From Pseudomonas sp. R4-35-07 (GTDB lineage: Bacteria; Pseudomonadota; Gammaproteobacteria; Pseudomonadales; Pseudomonadaceae): a stretch of 64,000 nucleotides of DNA. The stretch lies in the NCBI RefSeq assembly GCF_003852235.1, contig NZ_CP027732.1, forward strand, positions 1,116,001-1,180,000, given 5' to 3'. The notes below the pieces were generated by a model. It ran no database searches, was not told where the DNA came from, and worked only from the letters and a program-made list of their open reading frames with translations. The position numbers were made by a program, and so were the translations under genes. Below, one piece after another: positions 1-10,090 of this stretch (position 1 is the first letter of the stretch; each line of letters starts with the position of its first letter).

Positions 1-930
1 CTGGATCATCGAGCCTTCCAGACCACCGCCGGGGAAGGCGACGTTGAGGATGTCGGCACCGATTTCCTCCTGCAGGAAGCCGGCGAAGTTGTAGTTCTTG
101 CCGCTGTGGCTGGTGCCCACCAGGGTGATCTGCGGGTTGCCCGAATCGCTGAACAGGTCACCGTCACCGGCTTCGCCCTTGGGCTCGGTGGTGAATTGGT
201 CCATGTACTGGATCGCGTAGCTGGTGCCGCACAGCTGCCCGGCCATGTTGTGCAGGGTGCCGGTCTTGCCCATGCGGCCCGAGCGCTTGGTCTCGAATTC
301 GCGCTTGGGAATTTCCGCATATTCCGGCATCTGCTTGACCTTGGCCGCGACGATTTTCGCGGTGCGCTGGGCGCCGTAAGGGGTCCAGTGCTGGTCGCCA
401 CGGAAGTAAAAGTCGTGGGCCGGCAGCTCATCCGGCAACTGCTCGTTGGTCAACGGCGAGAGGTCCGGCACCACGTAGCCCATCTTGGCGAAACGGCCGA
501 GCATGGTCTTGTAGTTGGTCAGGGCCTTGTCGAAATCGTACTTGGCCTTTTCCTCGGGGTTGAGCTTATTGCGGTTCACCAGGCCACGGGTCGGCTGGTA
601 GACCACCACCAGTTCCACGCCCTTGGCTTTGAACGCATCGTGCAACTGCTGCATGCGCTTGTAGCCGGCCGGGGTGGTGTCGAATTCGGTGCGCAGGTCT
701 TCCTGAGTCCGGAACAGCCAGTCGCCCTGGGCTTGCACCAAGGTGGTGAAGTTCTGCTGGTAGCGCGTGGTGTAGTTCTTCGCGTCATGGGCCGCCGGGC
801 ACAGGCTGCAGCACGGCTCGGCGGTGAACGTCGGTGCTTTCACCTCGTCGGCGCGCACGCCCTGGCTGGCCGCGAGCAGGCCGAGGGTCAGACCCGAGAG
901 GCTCAGCAATTTGATCATGTGTGGGTGCAT
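1..930 (-). CDS. algX: AlgX, alginate O-acetyltransferase (N-terminal part, cut by window edge)
   Basis: Periplasmic alginate O-acetyltransferase that also helps build the secretion complex. The visible 310 residues begin with a signal peptide (hydrophobic stretch, then GVRADE) and a cysteine-rich CCSLC segment near residue 40. The SGNH-like catalytic region follows, with FRGDQHW (D179, H181) and GTSHSGKN (about 272-279, nucleophile serine), matching the Asp-His-Ser triad known for AlgX. The carbohydrate-binding C-terminus lies beyond base 1. The ATG at 930 is preferred because GAGGA lies 8 bases upstream; an in-frame ATG at 939 is the alternative. It follows algG within 2-12 bases, so the two are co-transcribed and probably translationally coupled. 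Confidence 0.93.
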   Translation of the reverse strand, partial: MHPHMIKLLSLSGLTLGLLAASQGVRADEVKAPTFTAEPCCSLCPAAHDAKNYTTRYQQNFTTLVQAQGDWLFRTQEDLRTEFDTTPAGYKRMQQLHDAFKAKGVELVVVYQPTRGLVNRNKLNPEEKAKYDFDKALTNYKTMLGRFAKMGYVVPDLSPLTNEQLPDELPAHDFYFRGDQHWTPYGAQRTAKIVAAKVKQMPEYAEIPKREFETKRSGRMGKTGTLHNMAGQLCGTSYAIQYMDQFTTEPKGEAGDGDLFSDSGNPQITLVGTSHSGKNYNFAGFLQEEIGADILNVAFPGGGLEGSMIQ

Positions 931-941
931 AAGGGTCATCC

Positions 942-2495
942 TCAGTCCTGCATTTCGGTCTGGCGTTCGACAGGGTCGATCAGCACGGCTTTCTGCTGGC
1001 GTACCAGCAGGTCGAGAATCTCTTCCTGGCGCTCGCCAAGAACGCCGGAGAAGCTGATGCCGCTGGATTTGGTCGGCGCCAGCATCGACACGCGGTACAA
1101 CTCGATACTCAGCGGCGAGTCGATGGACAACGGCCCGCTGCCGTTGCCCGCCAGTTCACCGCCGACCACGATCAGCGAGACCTTGGCGTCGAACGGGTCA
1201 AGGGCGATGTCGCGGTCGGTGTCGGTCAGATCCTTGATGTGGCCGTACACACCGGTCAGGCCGTTGGCCATGGCGGTGTTTTCGTACAGCTTGATGTTCA
1301 CGCTGTTACGTATGCGGATGCCGTGGCGACGGTTGCTGATGACTTTGTTGCCCCACAACAGGTTGTCACCGCTCTCATAGAGGGTGATGCCGTCGGTGTG
1401 GTTGCGGTAGATCTCGTTGTCGGCGATCAGGTTGTTGACGCTGTTACGGTCGATCACCAGGCCCGAGAGCTTGTTGTCATAGCTGCGGTTGTTGAAGATG
1501 AAGCTGTCGTTCACTTCCCGGGAAATGATGATGCCGTGCTTCTTCTTGGTGCCGTACACGGTGTTGTCGGCGATGATCAGGCCGTGGGAACGGTCATGGG
1601 GGTCAATGCCGTAGACGATGTTGTCTTTGTAGGTATTGCCCTTGATCACAAAGCCCGTGGTTTCGTAGCAATAGAAGCCGTACCACATGTCCGAGAACTC
1701 GGAGTCGATGATCCAGCCGGTCGGCTCAGGGCGCTTGAGCACCTTGGCCATGTTCGGCGTGTACTGGGAAATACTCACCCCGTACGACTTACTGTTGGCG
1801 TAGCCGAAGCTGGCCATTTTGGTCTTGGAAATGTAGGTCTCGGTGCCGCCCCAGGCCAGCAGGAACGGGCGGAATTCCTTGGGCGACTTGAACAGCGCCG
1901 GGCCGTTGGTTTTTTCATCCCAACCGGTGACTTTGGTGTCACGCACGAACAGTTGGCCGTCGTTGATCAAAAACGAACCGGCTTGCTGGGACAGGCGCAA
2001 TTCCTGGGTCTGCTTGTCGATATCGAGGATGCCTTTACGGCCGACCACGATCGGCAACTTGGCCAGGAACACACCCGGCGACGTCTCGCTGAAGTACTGC
2101 TTGGGCACCTTGCCCAGCAGATCCTTGAGGTTCATGTAGCCATCGTCGACAAAGATCGCCTGGGGAATGCCATGCTGGCGCACCACCCATTCGGCCATCT
2201 TGTTATCGCCGCCGATAAAGTCCTTGAGGGCGTCTTCCTGCATCATGCGGCGGATGCTGACCTTGCCCGGTTTGCTTCTGACGATTTTCTTTTCCATGGC
2301 CGCAGCGGTATAGCCCGACAGATCGGGCAGCGCCGGCTTGGCCATTTCCAGCGGCGCGGTCGGCGGGCTGGAAATGGTGTAGGTCTTGGCCTGTTGCAGT
2401 TCCTTGGCGATGGTCGGCGCCTTGGCCGCCGTATCGGCGAACGCTGGGGCACTGGCCACCAGCATTGCCGCGACGAGTAGGCTTTGAGCATTCAT
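942..2495 (-). CDS. algG: AlgG, mannuronan C-5-epimerase
   Basis: Periplasmic epimerase that converts D-mannuronate to L-guluronate in the nascent alginate chain and protects the polymer during export. It has a signal peptide (MNAQSLLVAAMLVASAPAFA) and then a right-handed parallel beta-helix, seen as repeated NxxYDN / DNxIYxN-type rungs in the second half. The catalytic DPHD motif is present in GIDPHDRSHG. The start at 2495 is chosen because GGGAG lies 8 bases upstream; an ATG at 2510 overlapping the algE stop is possible but has a weaker ribosome site. The length, about 517 residues, is normal. It lies between algE and algX in the usual Pseudomonas order. Confidence 0.95.
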   Translation of the reverse strand: MNAQSLLVAAMLVASAPAFADTAAKAPTIAKELQQAKTYTISSPPTAPLEMAKPALPDLSGYTAAAMEKKIVRSKPGKVSIRRMMQEDALKDFIGGDNKMAEWVVRQHGIPQAIFVDDGYMNLKDLLGKVPKQYFSETSPGVFLAKLPIVVGRKGILDIDKQTQELRLSQQAGSFLINDGQLFVRDTKVTGWDEKTNGPALFKSPKEFRPFLLAWGGTETYISKTKMASFGYANSKSYGVSISQYTPNMAKVLKRPEPTGWIIDSEFSDMWYGFYCYETTGFVIKGNTYKDNIVYGIDPHDRSHGLIIADNTVYGTKKKHGIIISREVNDSFIFNNRSYDNKLSGLVIDRNSVNNLIADNEIYRNHTDGITLYESGDNLLWGNKVISNRRHGIRIRNSVNIKLYENTAMANGLTGVYGHIKDLTDTDRDIALDPFDAKVSLIVVGGELAGNGSGPLSIDSPLSIELYRVSMLAPTKSSGISFSGVLGERQEEILDLLVRQQKAVLIDPVERQTEMQD

Positions 2496-2509
2496 TGCGC
2501 AGGCTCCCA

Positions 2510-3997
2510 TCAGAATTTCCAGATCACGTCGACAAAGGCGCGGTGCATGTACGAGTCGACCTGGCTGCCATAGGCATCGCCCGGTTTGAACACACCGGCG
2601 CGCAGGCGTACCAGCGCCGACGGCTCGTCGATCGACTGGCTGAGCGCTGCCGGCAACAGGCCTTTCTTGAAGTACTTGGTGACGACCAGGTCCATCTCCT
2701 GGCCCAGGTCTTTCTTGCCATCTTCAAGAGGCAGGGACGTGCTCGACAGGATCGCGCCAGTCACGTCATCGGTGTTGTTCTGCACCGCATCGATGCCGTT
2801 GCTGCCCACCGGCTTGTTGCCGTCGACGCGCCAGAACTTGTGGTACACCAGGCTGGCGTCGTAGTCCTCGCGCAGCTGCCAGGAACCGAACAGGCTCATG
2901 GACTGCATGTTGTTCATTTCGCCGCGAAACGCTTCGCCGAAGCGATGCACGCGGGACTGGGTACCGGTCCAGTTCGAACGGTTGCTTTGCAGGCCGTTCT
3001 GTTCGTATTCGGCACTGGCGCGCGAATAGGCCGCACCCACTTGCCACTGCGGGTCGAGACGCAGGCGCACGCCGATATCGGTGGCCCAGCCGCTCACGTC
3101 ATCGCTGCGCTTGGCGTTGGTCGGGCGGGTGCCGTCGGCGTTCAAGGCGTTGACCGTGTCGCGGTCGCCACGCATGCCGGTGATGCTCGCCCAGTAGTTG
3201 ACGGTATTGGTGTTGCGCCAGTTATAGGCGTCGCTGTTGGCTTCGATGCCGAGCCAGGTCAGGTCGCCGTTTTCGCGCTTGTCCAACGGGTCGCTGGCCA
3301 CGCCCGGTTCGGCGTAGTCGAGCTTGCCGTCGTCATGGGTGTGGTGGCCGCGCAGGCCGATCCACTGCCCCGGCGTCCACTGGTAGGCGGCGTCAGCGTA
3401 GAAGTGCTGGCGGTCCTTGTCCTTGGGCGACAGTTCCTTGAGGTCGGTGCGGTATTCGCTGAAACGCTCGGCGGCGCCGACGTTGGCCTTGAGCAGGGTG
3501 GTGTCGAAGGTCCAGTTCAGCGCTTCGATATTGGTGTCGCGCCATTGGCCGTCGTCATTGCGCAGGCGCTGGCGACCGAACTTGAGGAGCTCGCCGGGGT
3601 AGGGCGTGAAGCCGCTGTAGCCGACCCAGAACTCGCGCAGGGCCAAGTAGTTCTTCTTGGCCTTGCGGTCGTCGTTGCTCGATTGTTCGGTGGTGTCATC
3701 CGCCGACTGCTGCAGGGTGTCGGTCTCGATGATGTCGCTGGACACCACGGCCTGGCCCATGGCGTAGGCGCTCCACGCGCCGCTTTCGGCGTAGATCCAC
3801 GGGCGCAGGTCGAGGCCGATGCCGTTGACGTCGCCGCCTTTCTGGGTACCCAGGTCGCGGTCGTCTTCGGACTGCGCGGTGGCTTTGACTTCCAGGCCGA
3901 AGTTCTTGGCTTCGGTCAGCGCGGCCAGGGTCGGGCACGACCACAGCAGGGCGAAGGACAGGCCGATGCCGGCCTTGACGAATGGGTTGAGCTTCAT
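2510..3997 (-). CDS. algE: AlgE, outer-membrane alginate export porin
   Basis: Outer-membrane beta-barrel through which alginate leaves the cell. The 495-residue length fits the 18-stranded P. aeruginosa AlgE (about 490). A signal peptide ends near SCPTLA-A; alternating amphipathic strands run through the rest, and the chain ends in the outer-membrane signature phenylalanine (DVIWKF). Arginine-rich strands such as GRQRLRNDD and GVRLRLD fit the electropositive lumen known for this family. The start overlaps the end of algK by 4 bases, which implies coupled translation. Confidence 0.96.
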   Translation of the reverse strand: MKLNPFVKAGIGLSFALLWSCPTLAALTEAKNFGLEVKATAQSEDDRDLGTQKGGDVNGIGLDLRPWIYAESGAWSAYAMGQAVVSSDIIETDTLQQSADDTTEQSSNDDRKAKKNYLALREFWVGYSGFTPYPGELLKFGRQRLRNDDGQWRDTNIEALNWTFDTTLLKANVGAAERFSEYRTDLKELSPKDKDRQHFYADAAYQWTPGQWIGLRGHHTHDDGKLDYAEPGVASDPLDKRENGDLTWLGIEANSDAYNWRNTNTVNYWASITGMRGDRDTVNALNADGTRPTNAKRSDDVSGWATDIGVRLRLDPQWQVGAAYSRASAEYEQNGLQSNRSNWTGTQSRVHRFGEAFRGEMNNMQSMSLFGSWQLREDYDASLVYHKFWRVDGNKPVGSNGIDAVQNNTDDVTGAILSSTSLPLEDGKKDLGQEMDLVVTKYFKKGLLPAALSQSIDEPSALVRLRAGVFKPGDAYGSQVDSYMHRAFVDVIWKF

Positions 3998-5496
3998 AGG
4001 GATTCCTCGCCGTCTTCTTCTTGCAGGGCGTGCAGTTGCAGCGTGCTTTGGGCCAGGGTGCCGCGGGCGGCCAGTTCCTGCTGCACCAGGCGTTGGCCTT
4101 CGGCGCGTTGCTCAGGCGTCAGCGGGGCTTCAAGCTGGGTGGCCAGCTCATTGGCCTCTGGCGTGTCCTGGGCCTTGGCCAACTGGCTGAAGACATAGGC
4201 GTTCAGCGGGTCGGGCTTGGTGCCCTTGCCTTGGGAAAACAGTTGAGCAATGGCGAAGTCGGCGCTGTTCTGGCCGTTGCGCGCAGCGGTCAGCAGGTGG
4301 TCCAGGGCTTTTTGCGGATAGACCTTGCCCAGGTAGCCACGGCGGTAGATCTGGCCGAGGTAGTAATCGGCGGCCACTTCACGGCCCACGGCTTTTTCGA
4401 AATGGGCTTCGGCGGCCTTGGCGTCGGCCGGCACCCACTTGCCTTCGTAGTAGAGCTTGCCCAAGAGCAATTCGGCGCGCGGCTGGTCGGCGGCGCGGCC
4501 GTTGTCGAGGTACTTCATCATCTGGTCGACGTCGCCCAGTTCGGGGAAGTCGTAGAGCAGTTGTGCCAGGCTGACCCAGGACGCCGGGTAGCCAGGGGCG
4601 ATTTTTTCCAGCAGGGCCTGGGCGGTTTTCTCGTCCGGCGTGCCGAGGGTGGCATCGCCCAGCACGCGGGCGACGCTGTCGACACGTTGGGCGGTGACGG
4701 TGCCACGGCTGTAGCCTGCTTCCATCTGCTTGAGCAGTTCGGCCTGTTGTTCCGGCTGGGTTTTTTTCTGATAGACCGTGGCCAGCTCGACGTAGCAGAT
4801 ATCGGTGGTGTTCAGCGCGGCTTTGCAGATGCGCTCCACATCATCCAGATGCTGGTCGTAGGTGCCCTGGGTGCGGTACAGCAGCACCTGGGCCAGACCG
4901 GCCTCTGGATAACCCGCCGCTTGCCATTTGCTGATCTGCTGCTGGGCATTCACGTTGGGGAAGCTGTGCGGGTATTGCAGGTACAGCATCGCCAACGGGA
5001 TCAGGGTGTTGCCTTCGCCATTGGCAAAGGCTTTTTTCAGCAGGCTTTCGGCTTCGTGGTGCTCGGCTTCGGTGGCGCCGGGCTTGGCCACCAGCAGGCG
5101 GCCAAGACGTGCCTGGGCGCGGGGCGAGGTGTCCGCCGCAGCACGGTAAGTGGCTTCGGCCTGTTTGATTTGCGCCGGGTCACGGGTGCCTACCTGGATG
5201 TCGGCCAGGCCCACTTGGGCCTCGCTGTAGCCCAGGTCGGCCAGTTGCTGGTAATTCTGTTGCGCGGTGACGGTGTCGCCGCGTTTCAGTGCTTCGTTCG
5301 CCAGGCGTTGGTCAGGCAGGCCGGCACAACCGGCCAGGCTCACCGCAACAGCCAGCAACGCCACCGAACCCATGTGGGAGGGGGCTTGCCCCCGATGCAG
5401 GCGACTCGGTCCGCCAGGCAAACCGCGCTGATCCCATCGCGAGCAAGCCCGCTCCCACAGGGATTGTGTTGTTCTTGAAATAGGGTTCACAGGCAT
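3994..5496 (-). CDS. algK: AlgK, alginate export lipoprotein with TPR/Sel1-like repeats
   Basis: Periplasmic scaffold lipoprotein that helps place AlgE and links inner- and outer-membrane parts of the alginate machine. Sel1/TPR-like helical repeats are spread over most of the chain (for example [29 protein letters not shown]). The lipobox LAGC follows the hydrophobic segment [11 protein letters not shown]. The N-terminus is odd: about 40 residues ahead of that segment are encoded by a REPIN palindrome (5372-5459) that keeps the frame open. Possible starts are ATG 5496, GTG 5490 (GAGG 8 bases upstream, best spacing) and ATG 5373 inside the REPIN (no ribosome site). The first is listed. A normal signal peptide would be recovered by removing the REPIN-coded segment. 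Confidence 0.93.
   Translation of the reverse strand: MPVNPISRTTQSLWERACSRWDQRGLPGGPSRLHRGQAPSHMGSVALLAVAVSLAGCAGLPDQRLANEALKRGDTVTAQQNYQQLADLGYSEAQVGLADIQVGTRDPAQIKQAEATYRAAADTSPRAQARLGRLLVAKPGATEAEHHEAESLLKKAFANGEGNTLIPLAMLYLQYPHSFPNVNAQQQISKWQAAGYPEAGLAQVLLYRTQGTYDQHLDDVERICKAALNTTDICYVELATVYQKKTQPEQQAELLKQMEAGYSRGTVTAQRVDSVARVLGDATLGTPDEKTAQALLEKIAPGYPASWVSLAQLLYDFPELGDVDQMMKYLDNGRAADQPRAELLLGKLYYEGKWVPADAKAAEAHFEKAVGREVAADYYLGQIYRRGYLGKVYPQKALDHLLTAARNGQNSADFAIAQLFSQGKGTKPDPLNAYVFSQLAKAQDTPEANELATQLEAPLTPEQRAEGQRLVQQELAARGTLAQSTLQLHALQEEDGEESL
5372..5459. repeat. REPIN-like inverted REP pair inside the 5' end of algK
   Basis: The left arm reads atgtgggagggggcttgcc and the right arm gcaagcccgctcccaca, facing each other across about 50 bases. 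This is the same family as the intergenic copies at 10351, 43204, 49001, 54836 and 62768, but with a more diverged spacer and right arm. It lies within coding sequence. Confidence 0.85.
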
Positions 5497-5504
5497 GTCC
5501 TCGC

Positions 5505-6671
5505 TTACAGACCGTGAGCCATGGCTTTATCGATCAGCCAGTTCAGCGAAGGGCCACGGTCGCTGGTGACTTCTACCGGGCGGCCGGCGTAGGTGCTGTC
5601 CAGCGGGGCGTCAGGCTTGATCTGCACGCGGATGTCCGAAGACAGGTCGGCGCTGTTCAAGCTGGTGCTGCTGACGATGGTGCCGGTGCGTACCTGTTCT
5701 TCGTCGGCGACCTGGAAGCTCACCGGCGTACCTGGGCGCACATCACCGAACTGGCGATAGGTGAAGCGTGCTTCCACGTTGGCCTGGCTGCCGCGTGGCA
5801 CCAGTTGGAAGATCACATCACCCTTGCTGGCGTACTGGCCGTCGGCGACCAATTGCTGGGCGACCACGCAATCACACGGCGAGGTCAGGGTGCCGGTCAT
5901 TTGCTTGCCGAACAGCTCTTCGACCTTGGCCGGTTGCAGTTGGTCTTCGTCCAGGTGGCCCTTGAGCACGTCGAGCATGCTGGTGCTGAAGGTGGCCAGT
6001 GGCGCGCCTTTGGCCGCTACCGCGTCACCCTTGAGCAGGCTTTGCACGGTGCCGTCGCGCGGCATGGTTACGTTCATGCCCGGCACGCTGACAAGCCCGG
6101 CCTGGGCGTGGCTGACAAAGTACATGCCGTACAGCGACTTGAAGACAAAACCGAAGGCCGCCAGGCCCACCAGGAAGATCGCCAGGCTGAACGTCACGGC
6201 GCGCAGGCGCCCGAACGCGGTCATGCCGCTGCCGCCGTCCTTGACCTTGCGCGCCTTGGTGAAGTTGTCGCGTTGCAGGGTGGCGAGCACGTCGCCCATG
6301 GTCACGATGTCGCCCGACAGGTGCGAGGTGATCAGGTGGCGCAGGGTGGAAATGTCCTGGGCATCGAGGTTCTGGAACTGGCAACCGGTGCGGCCGGTCT
6401 GGCGGTCGTAAGAGCGAATCTGCAGCTCCACGTCCATCGCCAGGCCGAGGTTATCGATGACGAATTGCAAACGACCCTTGTGCACCTGGCCGATGGTGAG
6501 CGGCTGGGTGGCGGTGAACGCCAGGCCGCCGGCGGACAGGTCGATGACCTTGGCCTCGGTCGGCGTGCGGTCGCTGTTGAAAAAGCGCAGCTTGGCCGGG
6601 ATTTTTACCCGGGCGTGCTGGCGCTGGGCTTCGGATTCGTGGACAACGTTGGCGTTTACTTGGCTGTTCAT
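5505..6671 (-). CDS. alg44: Alg44, c-di-GMP-binding alginate co-polymerase
   Basis: Inner-membrane protein that activates alginate polymerisation when its PilZ domain binds cyclic di-GMP. The PilZ signature is intact: R17 and R21 in QRQHARVKI and D44-L-S46-AGG, the same positions known in P. aeruginosa Alg44. A single transmembrane helix (about 157-177, FSLAIFLVGLAAFGFVF) follows, then a periplasmic HlyD/membrane-fusion-like domain. The length is 388 residues, as expected. It lies directly between alg8 and algK in the operon. Confidence 0.96.
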   Translation of the reverse strand: MNSQVNANVVHESEAQRQHARVKIPAKLRFFNSDRTPTEAKVIDLSAGGLAFTATQPLTIGQVHKGRLQFVIDNLGLAMDVELQIRSYDRQTGRTGCQFQNLDAQDISTLRHLITSHLSGDIVTMGDVLATLQRDNFTKARKVKDGGSGMTAFGRLRAVTFSLAIFLVGLAAFGFVFKSLYGMYFVSHAQAGLVSVPGMNVTMPRDGTVQSLLKGDAVAAKGAPLATFSTSMLDVLKGHLDEDQLQPAKVEELFGKQMTGTLTSPCDCVVAQQLVADGQYASKGDVIFQLVPRGSQANVEARFTYRQFGDVRPGTPVSFQVADEEQVRTGTIVSSTSLNSADLSSDIRVQIKPDAPLDSTYAGRPVEVTSDRGPSLNWLIDKAMAHGL

Positions 6672-6709
6672 GACGGTGTAATTCCTTGGTTAATTCAGGC
6701 TTGGCAGGG

Positions 6710-8191
6710 TCAGACCATCATCAGCAACACGGCAACGAAGATGCTGCCGGCGGAGAAGGTCATGGTCCGAGACGACCAGGTGTTGAACCAACGTTGAAAG
6801 CTGGCCAAATCGCGGGTCAGTTTAGTGTCCTGGCGGGTCCAGGACTGTTGATCAAGGCGGAAGAACACGTAGATCTTCACCAACGCGCCCATGATCTGGT
6901 TGTAATAGAGAATCAGCGGGTAGGCCGGGCCGATCTTGTGGCCGGAGCACGACAGCAGCAGGGTGAGAATCAGGCGGGTGATGCCGATCCACAGCAGGTA
7001 CGCGAGGATGAACGCGCCGCCGTACTTGAAGGTGGCGATGATCGCCACGGTCAGGCCGAGCAGGGAGGTCCACATCGACACGCGCTGATCGAACAGCACC
7101 ACGCTGGTGAACAGACCGAGGCGGCGTACACCCAGGCCCAGGGCGCGAGAGTTCTGGCGCAGGTTATTGCCGTACCAGCGGAACATCAGTTTGCGGCTGG
7201 CCTTGATGAAGCTCTTTTCCGGCGGGTGCTCCACGGTATTAATCGCGGCATCGGGCACGTAGAAGGTGTCGTAGCCCAGGCGCATCAGGCTGAACCAGCT
7301 GGATTTATCGTCGCCGGTCAGAAACTTGAAGCGGCCCAGGCGCCAGTGTTGCAGCGAGTCGCTTTCCACGTCGGCGATAAAGCCCGGGTCGGTCACTACG
7401 CTGGCGCGGAACACCGACATCCGCCCGGTCATGGTCAGCACGCGCTTGGACAGGGCCATGGAGCACATGTTGATGTGGCGTTGGGCGAAGCGCAGTTTGT
7501 GCCATTCGCTCATGATGTAGCCGCCGCGCACTTCGCAGAACTCGTTGGTGGTCAGGCCGCCGACATTGCCGAACAGCTGGAACCACGGCACGGTCTTGCG
7601 CACCACGCCCTCGGCGAGCACGGTGTCGCCATCGATCACGGCCACCACGGCGCGGTCATCCGGCAGGTGGCGCGAGATGGCGCGAAAACCGAAGGCCAGG
7701 CCGTCACGCTTGCCGGTACCGGCGATGCGCACGAAGTCGAGCTTGACGTGATCCGGCGGGTTGAGTTTTTCCCACAGGCTCTTGACCAGCAATTCATCGG
7801 ACATTTCCACCAGCGAGCAGACCACGGTGGTGGGGAAGCCACATTCGATGGCTTCGCGAATCACCGAGCTGTAGACCTGCGCGGTGGTCAGCGCGTCGAT
7901 ACGAAAACTGGTGACCATCAGGAACACATGGGATGGGTCGGCGGCCTTGCCCAGCTTGCGCACTTTGCGGCGCAGGTGCGGGTAGACCACGTAGAGGAAC
8001 AGCATGCCGCGAAAGAAATGCGTTGCACCCATCGAGTAGCGCCAGATACCGACGGCGCCAATCAGGAAAATAAAGTTCTTCGATTGCGAATCGAAGGTGC
8101 TCGCCGGCAACGCCAGGGCGAGTCCCATCAGCAGGCTGAGGAACAACAGCCAACCGGCGGCTTGCAGGAATACATGTTTTAACTTGGACAT
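6710..8191 (-). CDS. alg8: Alg8, alginate polymerase (GT2 glycosyltransferase)
   Basis: Membrane glycosyltransferase that polymerises GDP-mannuronate and exports the chain, acting with Alg44. Two transmembrane helices lie near the N-terminus ([16 protein letters not shown] and the following [11 protein letters not shown]). A cytoplasmic GT-A domain carries DGDT, and several helices close the C-terminus. The RW-type acceptor motif is visible as FRWYGNN. The start at ATG 8191 gives 493 residues, the usual length; ATG 8200 and TTG 8206 are in-frame alternatives. Confidence 0.95.
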   Translation of the reverse strand: MSKLKHVFLQAAGWLLFLSLLMGLALALPASTFDSQSKNFIFLIGAVGIWRYSMGATHFFRGMLFLYVVYPHLRRKVRKLGKAADPSHVFLMVTSFRIDALTTAQVYSSVIREAIECGFPTTVVCSLVEMSDELLVKSLWEKLNPPDHVKLDFVRIAGTGKRDGLAFGFRAISRHLPDDRAVVAVIDGDTVLAEGVVRKTVPWFQLFGNVGGLTTNEFCEVRGGYIMSEWHKLRFAQRHINMCSMALSKRVLTMTGRMSVFRASVVTDPGFIADVESDSLQHWRLGRFKFLTGDDKSSWFSLMRLGYDTFYVPDAAINTVEHPPEKSFIKASRKLMFRWYGNNLRQNSRALGLGVRRLGLFTSVVLFDQRVSMWTSLLGLTVAIIATFKYGGAFILAYLLWIGITRLILTLLLSCSGHKIGPAYPLILYYNQIMGALVKIYVFFRLDQQSWTRQDTKLTRDLASFQRWFNTWSSRTMTFSAGSIFVAVLLMMV

Positions 8192-8274
8192 AAGCGTCAT
8201 CCGCAAGGAGAGGAGGTTTCAGGCTGCAAGCGCTGGGGATAAAGACACCTGCAGCCTGAAACTTGCCGTTGCTG

Positions 8275-9591
8275 TTACCAGCAAATACCTTCGGTACGGC
8301 CGCTTACGCTGGTGGCCTTGGACATGAAGCCCACCAGGTCGACCACTTGCTTGCCATCCGGGGCGTTATGCGCCAGGGCACGGAATTTCTCGTCGCGGTT
8401 ACCCAGGATGATCACGTCGGAGTTGTTGATCACTTCGTCGAAGTCCGAGTTGAGCAGGGACGACACGTGAGGGATCTTGCCTTCGATGTAGTCCTTGTTC
8501 GCACCGTGTACGCGGGCGTATTCGACGTTGCTGTCGTAGATGCTCAGGTCGTAACCCTTGCCGATCAGCATTTCCGCCAGTTCCACCAATGGGCTTTCGC
8601 GCAGGTCGTCGGTACCGGCCTTGAAGCTCAGGCCCAGCAGGGCGACTTTGCGTTTGTCGTGGCTGGAAACGATGTCGAAGGCGTTCTGCACCTGGGACTC
8701 GTTACTGCGCATCAGCGAGTTGAGCAGCGGCGCTTCCACGTCCAGGGAACCGGCGCGGTAGGTCAGGGCGCGCACGTCTTTTGGCAGGCACGAGCCGCCG
8801 AACGCGAAGCCTGGGCGCATGTAGTACTGGGACAGGTTGAGGGTCTTGTCCTGGCAGACCACGTCCATCACTTCACGGCCATCGACGCCGACGGCCTTGG
8901 CGATGTTGCCGATTTCATTGGCGAAGGTGACTTTGGTGGCGTGCCACACGTTGCAGGTGTACTTGATCATCTCGGCGACAGCGATGTCCTTGCGGATGAT
9001 CGGCGCGTCGAGTTCTTCGTACAGCGACTGCAGGACATCGCCGGAGGCTGTGTCGAATTCGCCGATAACGGTCATTGGCGGCTGGTCGTAGTCGGCGATG
9101 GCGGTGGATTCGCGCAGGAATTCCGGGTTGACCGCAACGCCGAAGTCGACACCGGCTTTTTTGCCGGAGCAGTCTTCGAGGATCGGGATCACCACGTTGG
9201 CCACGGTGCCCGGCAGTACGGTGCTGCGCACCACGATGGTGTGGCGGGTGGTCTTGTCACGCAGGACAAAGCCGATCTCGCGGCATACCGATTCGATGTA
9301 GTTGAGTTCCAGGTCGCCGTTTTTCTTGCTCGGCGTGCCGACGCAAATCATCGACAAATCGGTATCGCGAATGGCTTCGGCGAAGTTGGTAGTGCCACGC
9401 AGCCGGCCCGTCTGGATACCCTGGCTCAACAGCTCGCCCAGACCCGGTTCAACGATCGGCGATTTGCCGGCGTTGATCAGGTCGATCTTTTCCTTGGAGA
9501 TGTCTACGCCGACCACTTCGTGGCCACGGGCAGACAGGCAACCGGCACACACTGCGCCAACGTAACCCAAACCAAATATGCTGATGCGCAT
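8275..9591 (-). CDS. algD: AlgD, GDP-mannose 6-dehydrogenase
   Basis: Catalyses the NAD-dependent double oxidation of GDP-mannose to GDP-mannuronate, the committed step of alginate synthesis. The Rossmann motif GLGYVG starts at residue 7. The catalytic cysteine is C268 in GFAFGGSCLPKD, the same number as in P. aeruginosa AlgD. The chain is 438 residues, close to the family length. It is the first gene of the operon; about 875 bases of non-coding DNA precede it, as expected for its long regulated leader. Confidence 0.97.
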   Translation of the reverse strand: MRISIFGLGYVGAVCAGCLSARGHEVVGVDISKEKIDLINAGKSPIVEPGLGELLSQGIQTGRLRGTTNFAEAIRDTDLSMICVGTPSKKNGDLELNYIESVCREIGFVLRDKTTRHTIVVRSTVLPGTVANVVIPILEDCSGKKAGVDFGVAVNPEFLRESTAIADYDQPPMTVIGEFDTASGDVLQSLYEELDAPIIRKDIAVAEMIKYTCNVWHATKVTFANEIGNIAKAVGVDGREVMDVVCQDKTLNLSQYYMRPGFAFGGSCLPKDVRALTYRAGSLDVEAPLLNSLMRSNESQVQNAFDIVSSHDKRKVALLGLSFKAGTDDLRESPLVELAEMLIGKGYDLSIYDSNVEYARVHGANKDYIEGKIPHVSSLLNSDFDEVINNSDVIILGNRDEKFRALAHNAPDGKQVVDLVGFMSKATSVSGRTEGICW

Positions 9592-9839
9592 CGCAATTAC
9601 CTCTGTATTTAAATCATGCCATTAGATGGCCGGAGTTCATGTTTGCAAGCGTCACTGATGCCGCGAAAGTTGGGCGAATAGACGCCGACTTACCGCGTGC
9701 AGGCATGTTGAATAACGAGTGACTAACTATTGCACTCAAGTTGTGCGCGACCAGGCCTTATTATTGGGGCTTGCCCTGAAATGCAGCCGGGCTCCCTTGG
9801 AGGAAGGCTCCGGCGCCGGTGCTGCAAGGTTTTGATGCA

Positions 9840-9850
9840 GGCAAAACGCC
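9840..9850. promoter_or_regulatory. Possible AmrZ-binding site
   Basis: GGCAAAACGCC resembles the core of known AmrZ sites as I remember it. It lies in the algD leader, about 250 bases from the start codon and downstream of the promoter candidate, unlike the upstream location in P. aeruginosa. Confidence 0.35.
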
Positions 9851-10063
9851 TTTTTTATCAATGCCTTGAGTGCATGCACGGCTCATTTAGGTCAGGCGCT
9901 GCCTTGGCCTGTAGGGGATAGCAATGCGTACTTATCGCCACCCTTAACTCGATCAGTTGATGTTGTGACCATAGAGTCAAAGTGTTCGATGACAACTTGA
10001 CTACTTCCGTTGGTCGTTATGTAAGTCATCTCTTACAGCAGCAGAGAATTTCGTTACCGGTGG

Positions 10064-10090
10064 TATGAGCGGTGCTTCAGGATGAAGTTC
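10064..10090 (-). promoter_or_regulatory. AlgU (sigma-22/sigma-E type) promoter candidate for algD
   Basis: On the minus strand GAACTT is followed by 16 bases and TCATA. This fits the AlgU pattern GAACTT-N16/17-TCtga and closely resembles the P. aeruginosa algD promoter. It predicts a leader of about 460 nucleotides, in line with the long leader known for algD. Confidence 0.6.

Noticed and set aside
106..1380. Long plus-strand open frame opposite algX/algG
   Set aside because: Shadow of GC-rich minus-strand genes; no family resemblance, low-complexity Val/Gly/His-rich translation.
6686..8182. 498-codon plus-strand frame opposite alg8
   Set aside because: It mirrors alg8 almost exactly and its product has no recognisable domain.
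9730..9921. 63-codon plus-strand frame in the algD leader
   Set aside because: No ribosome site and cysteine/arginine-rich composition; lies inside a known regulatory region.
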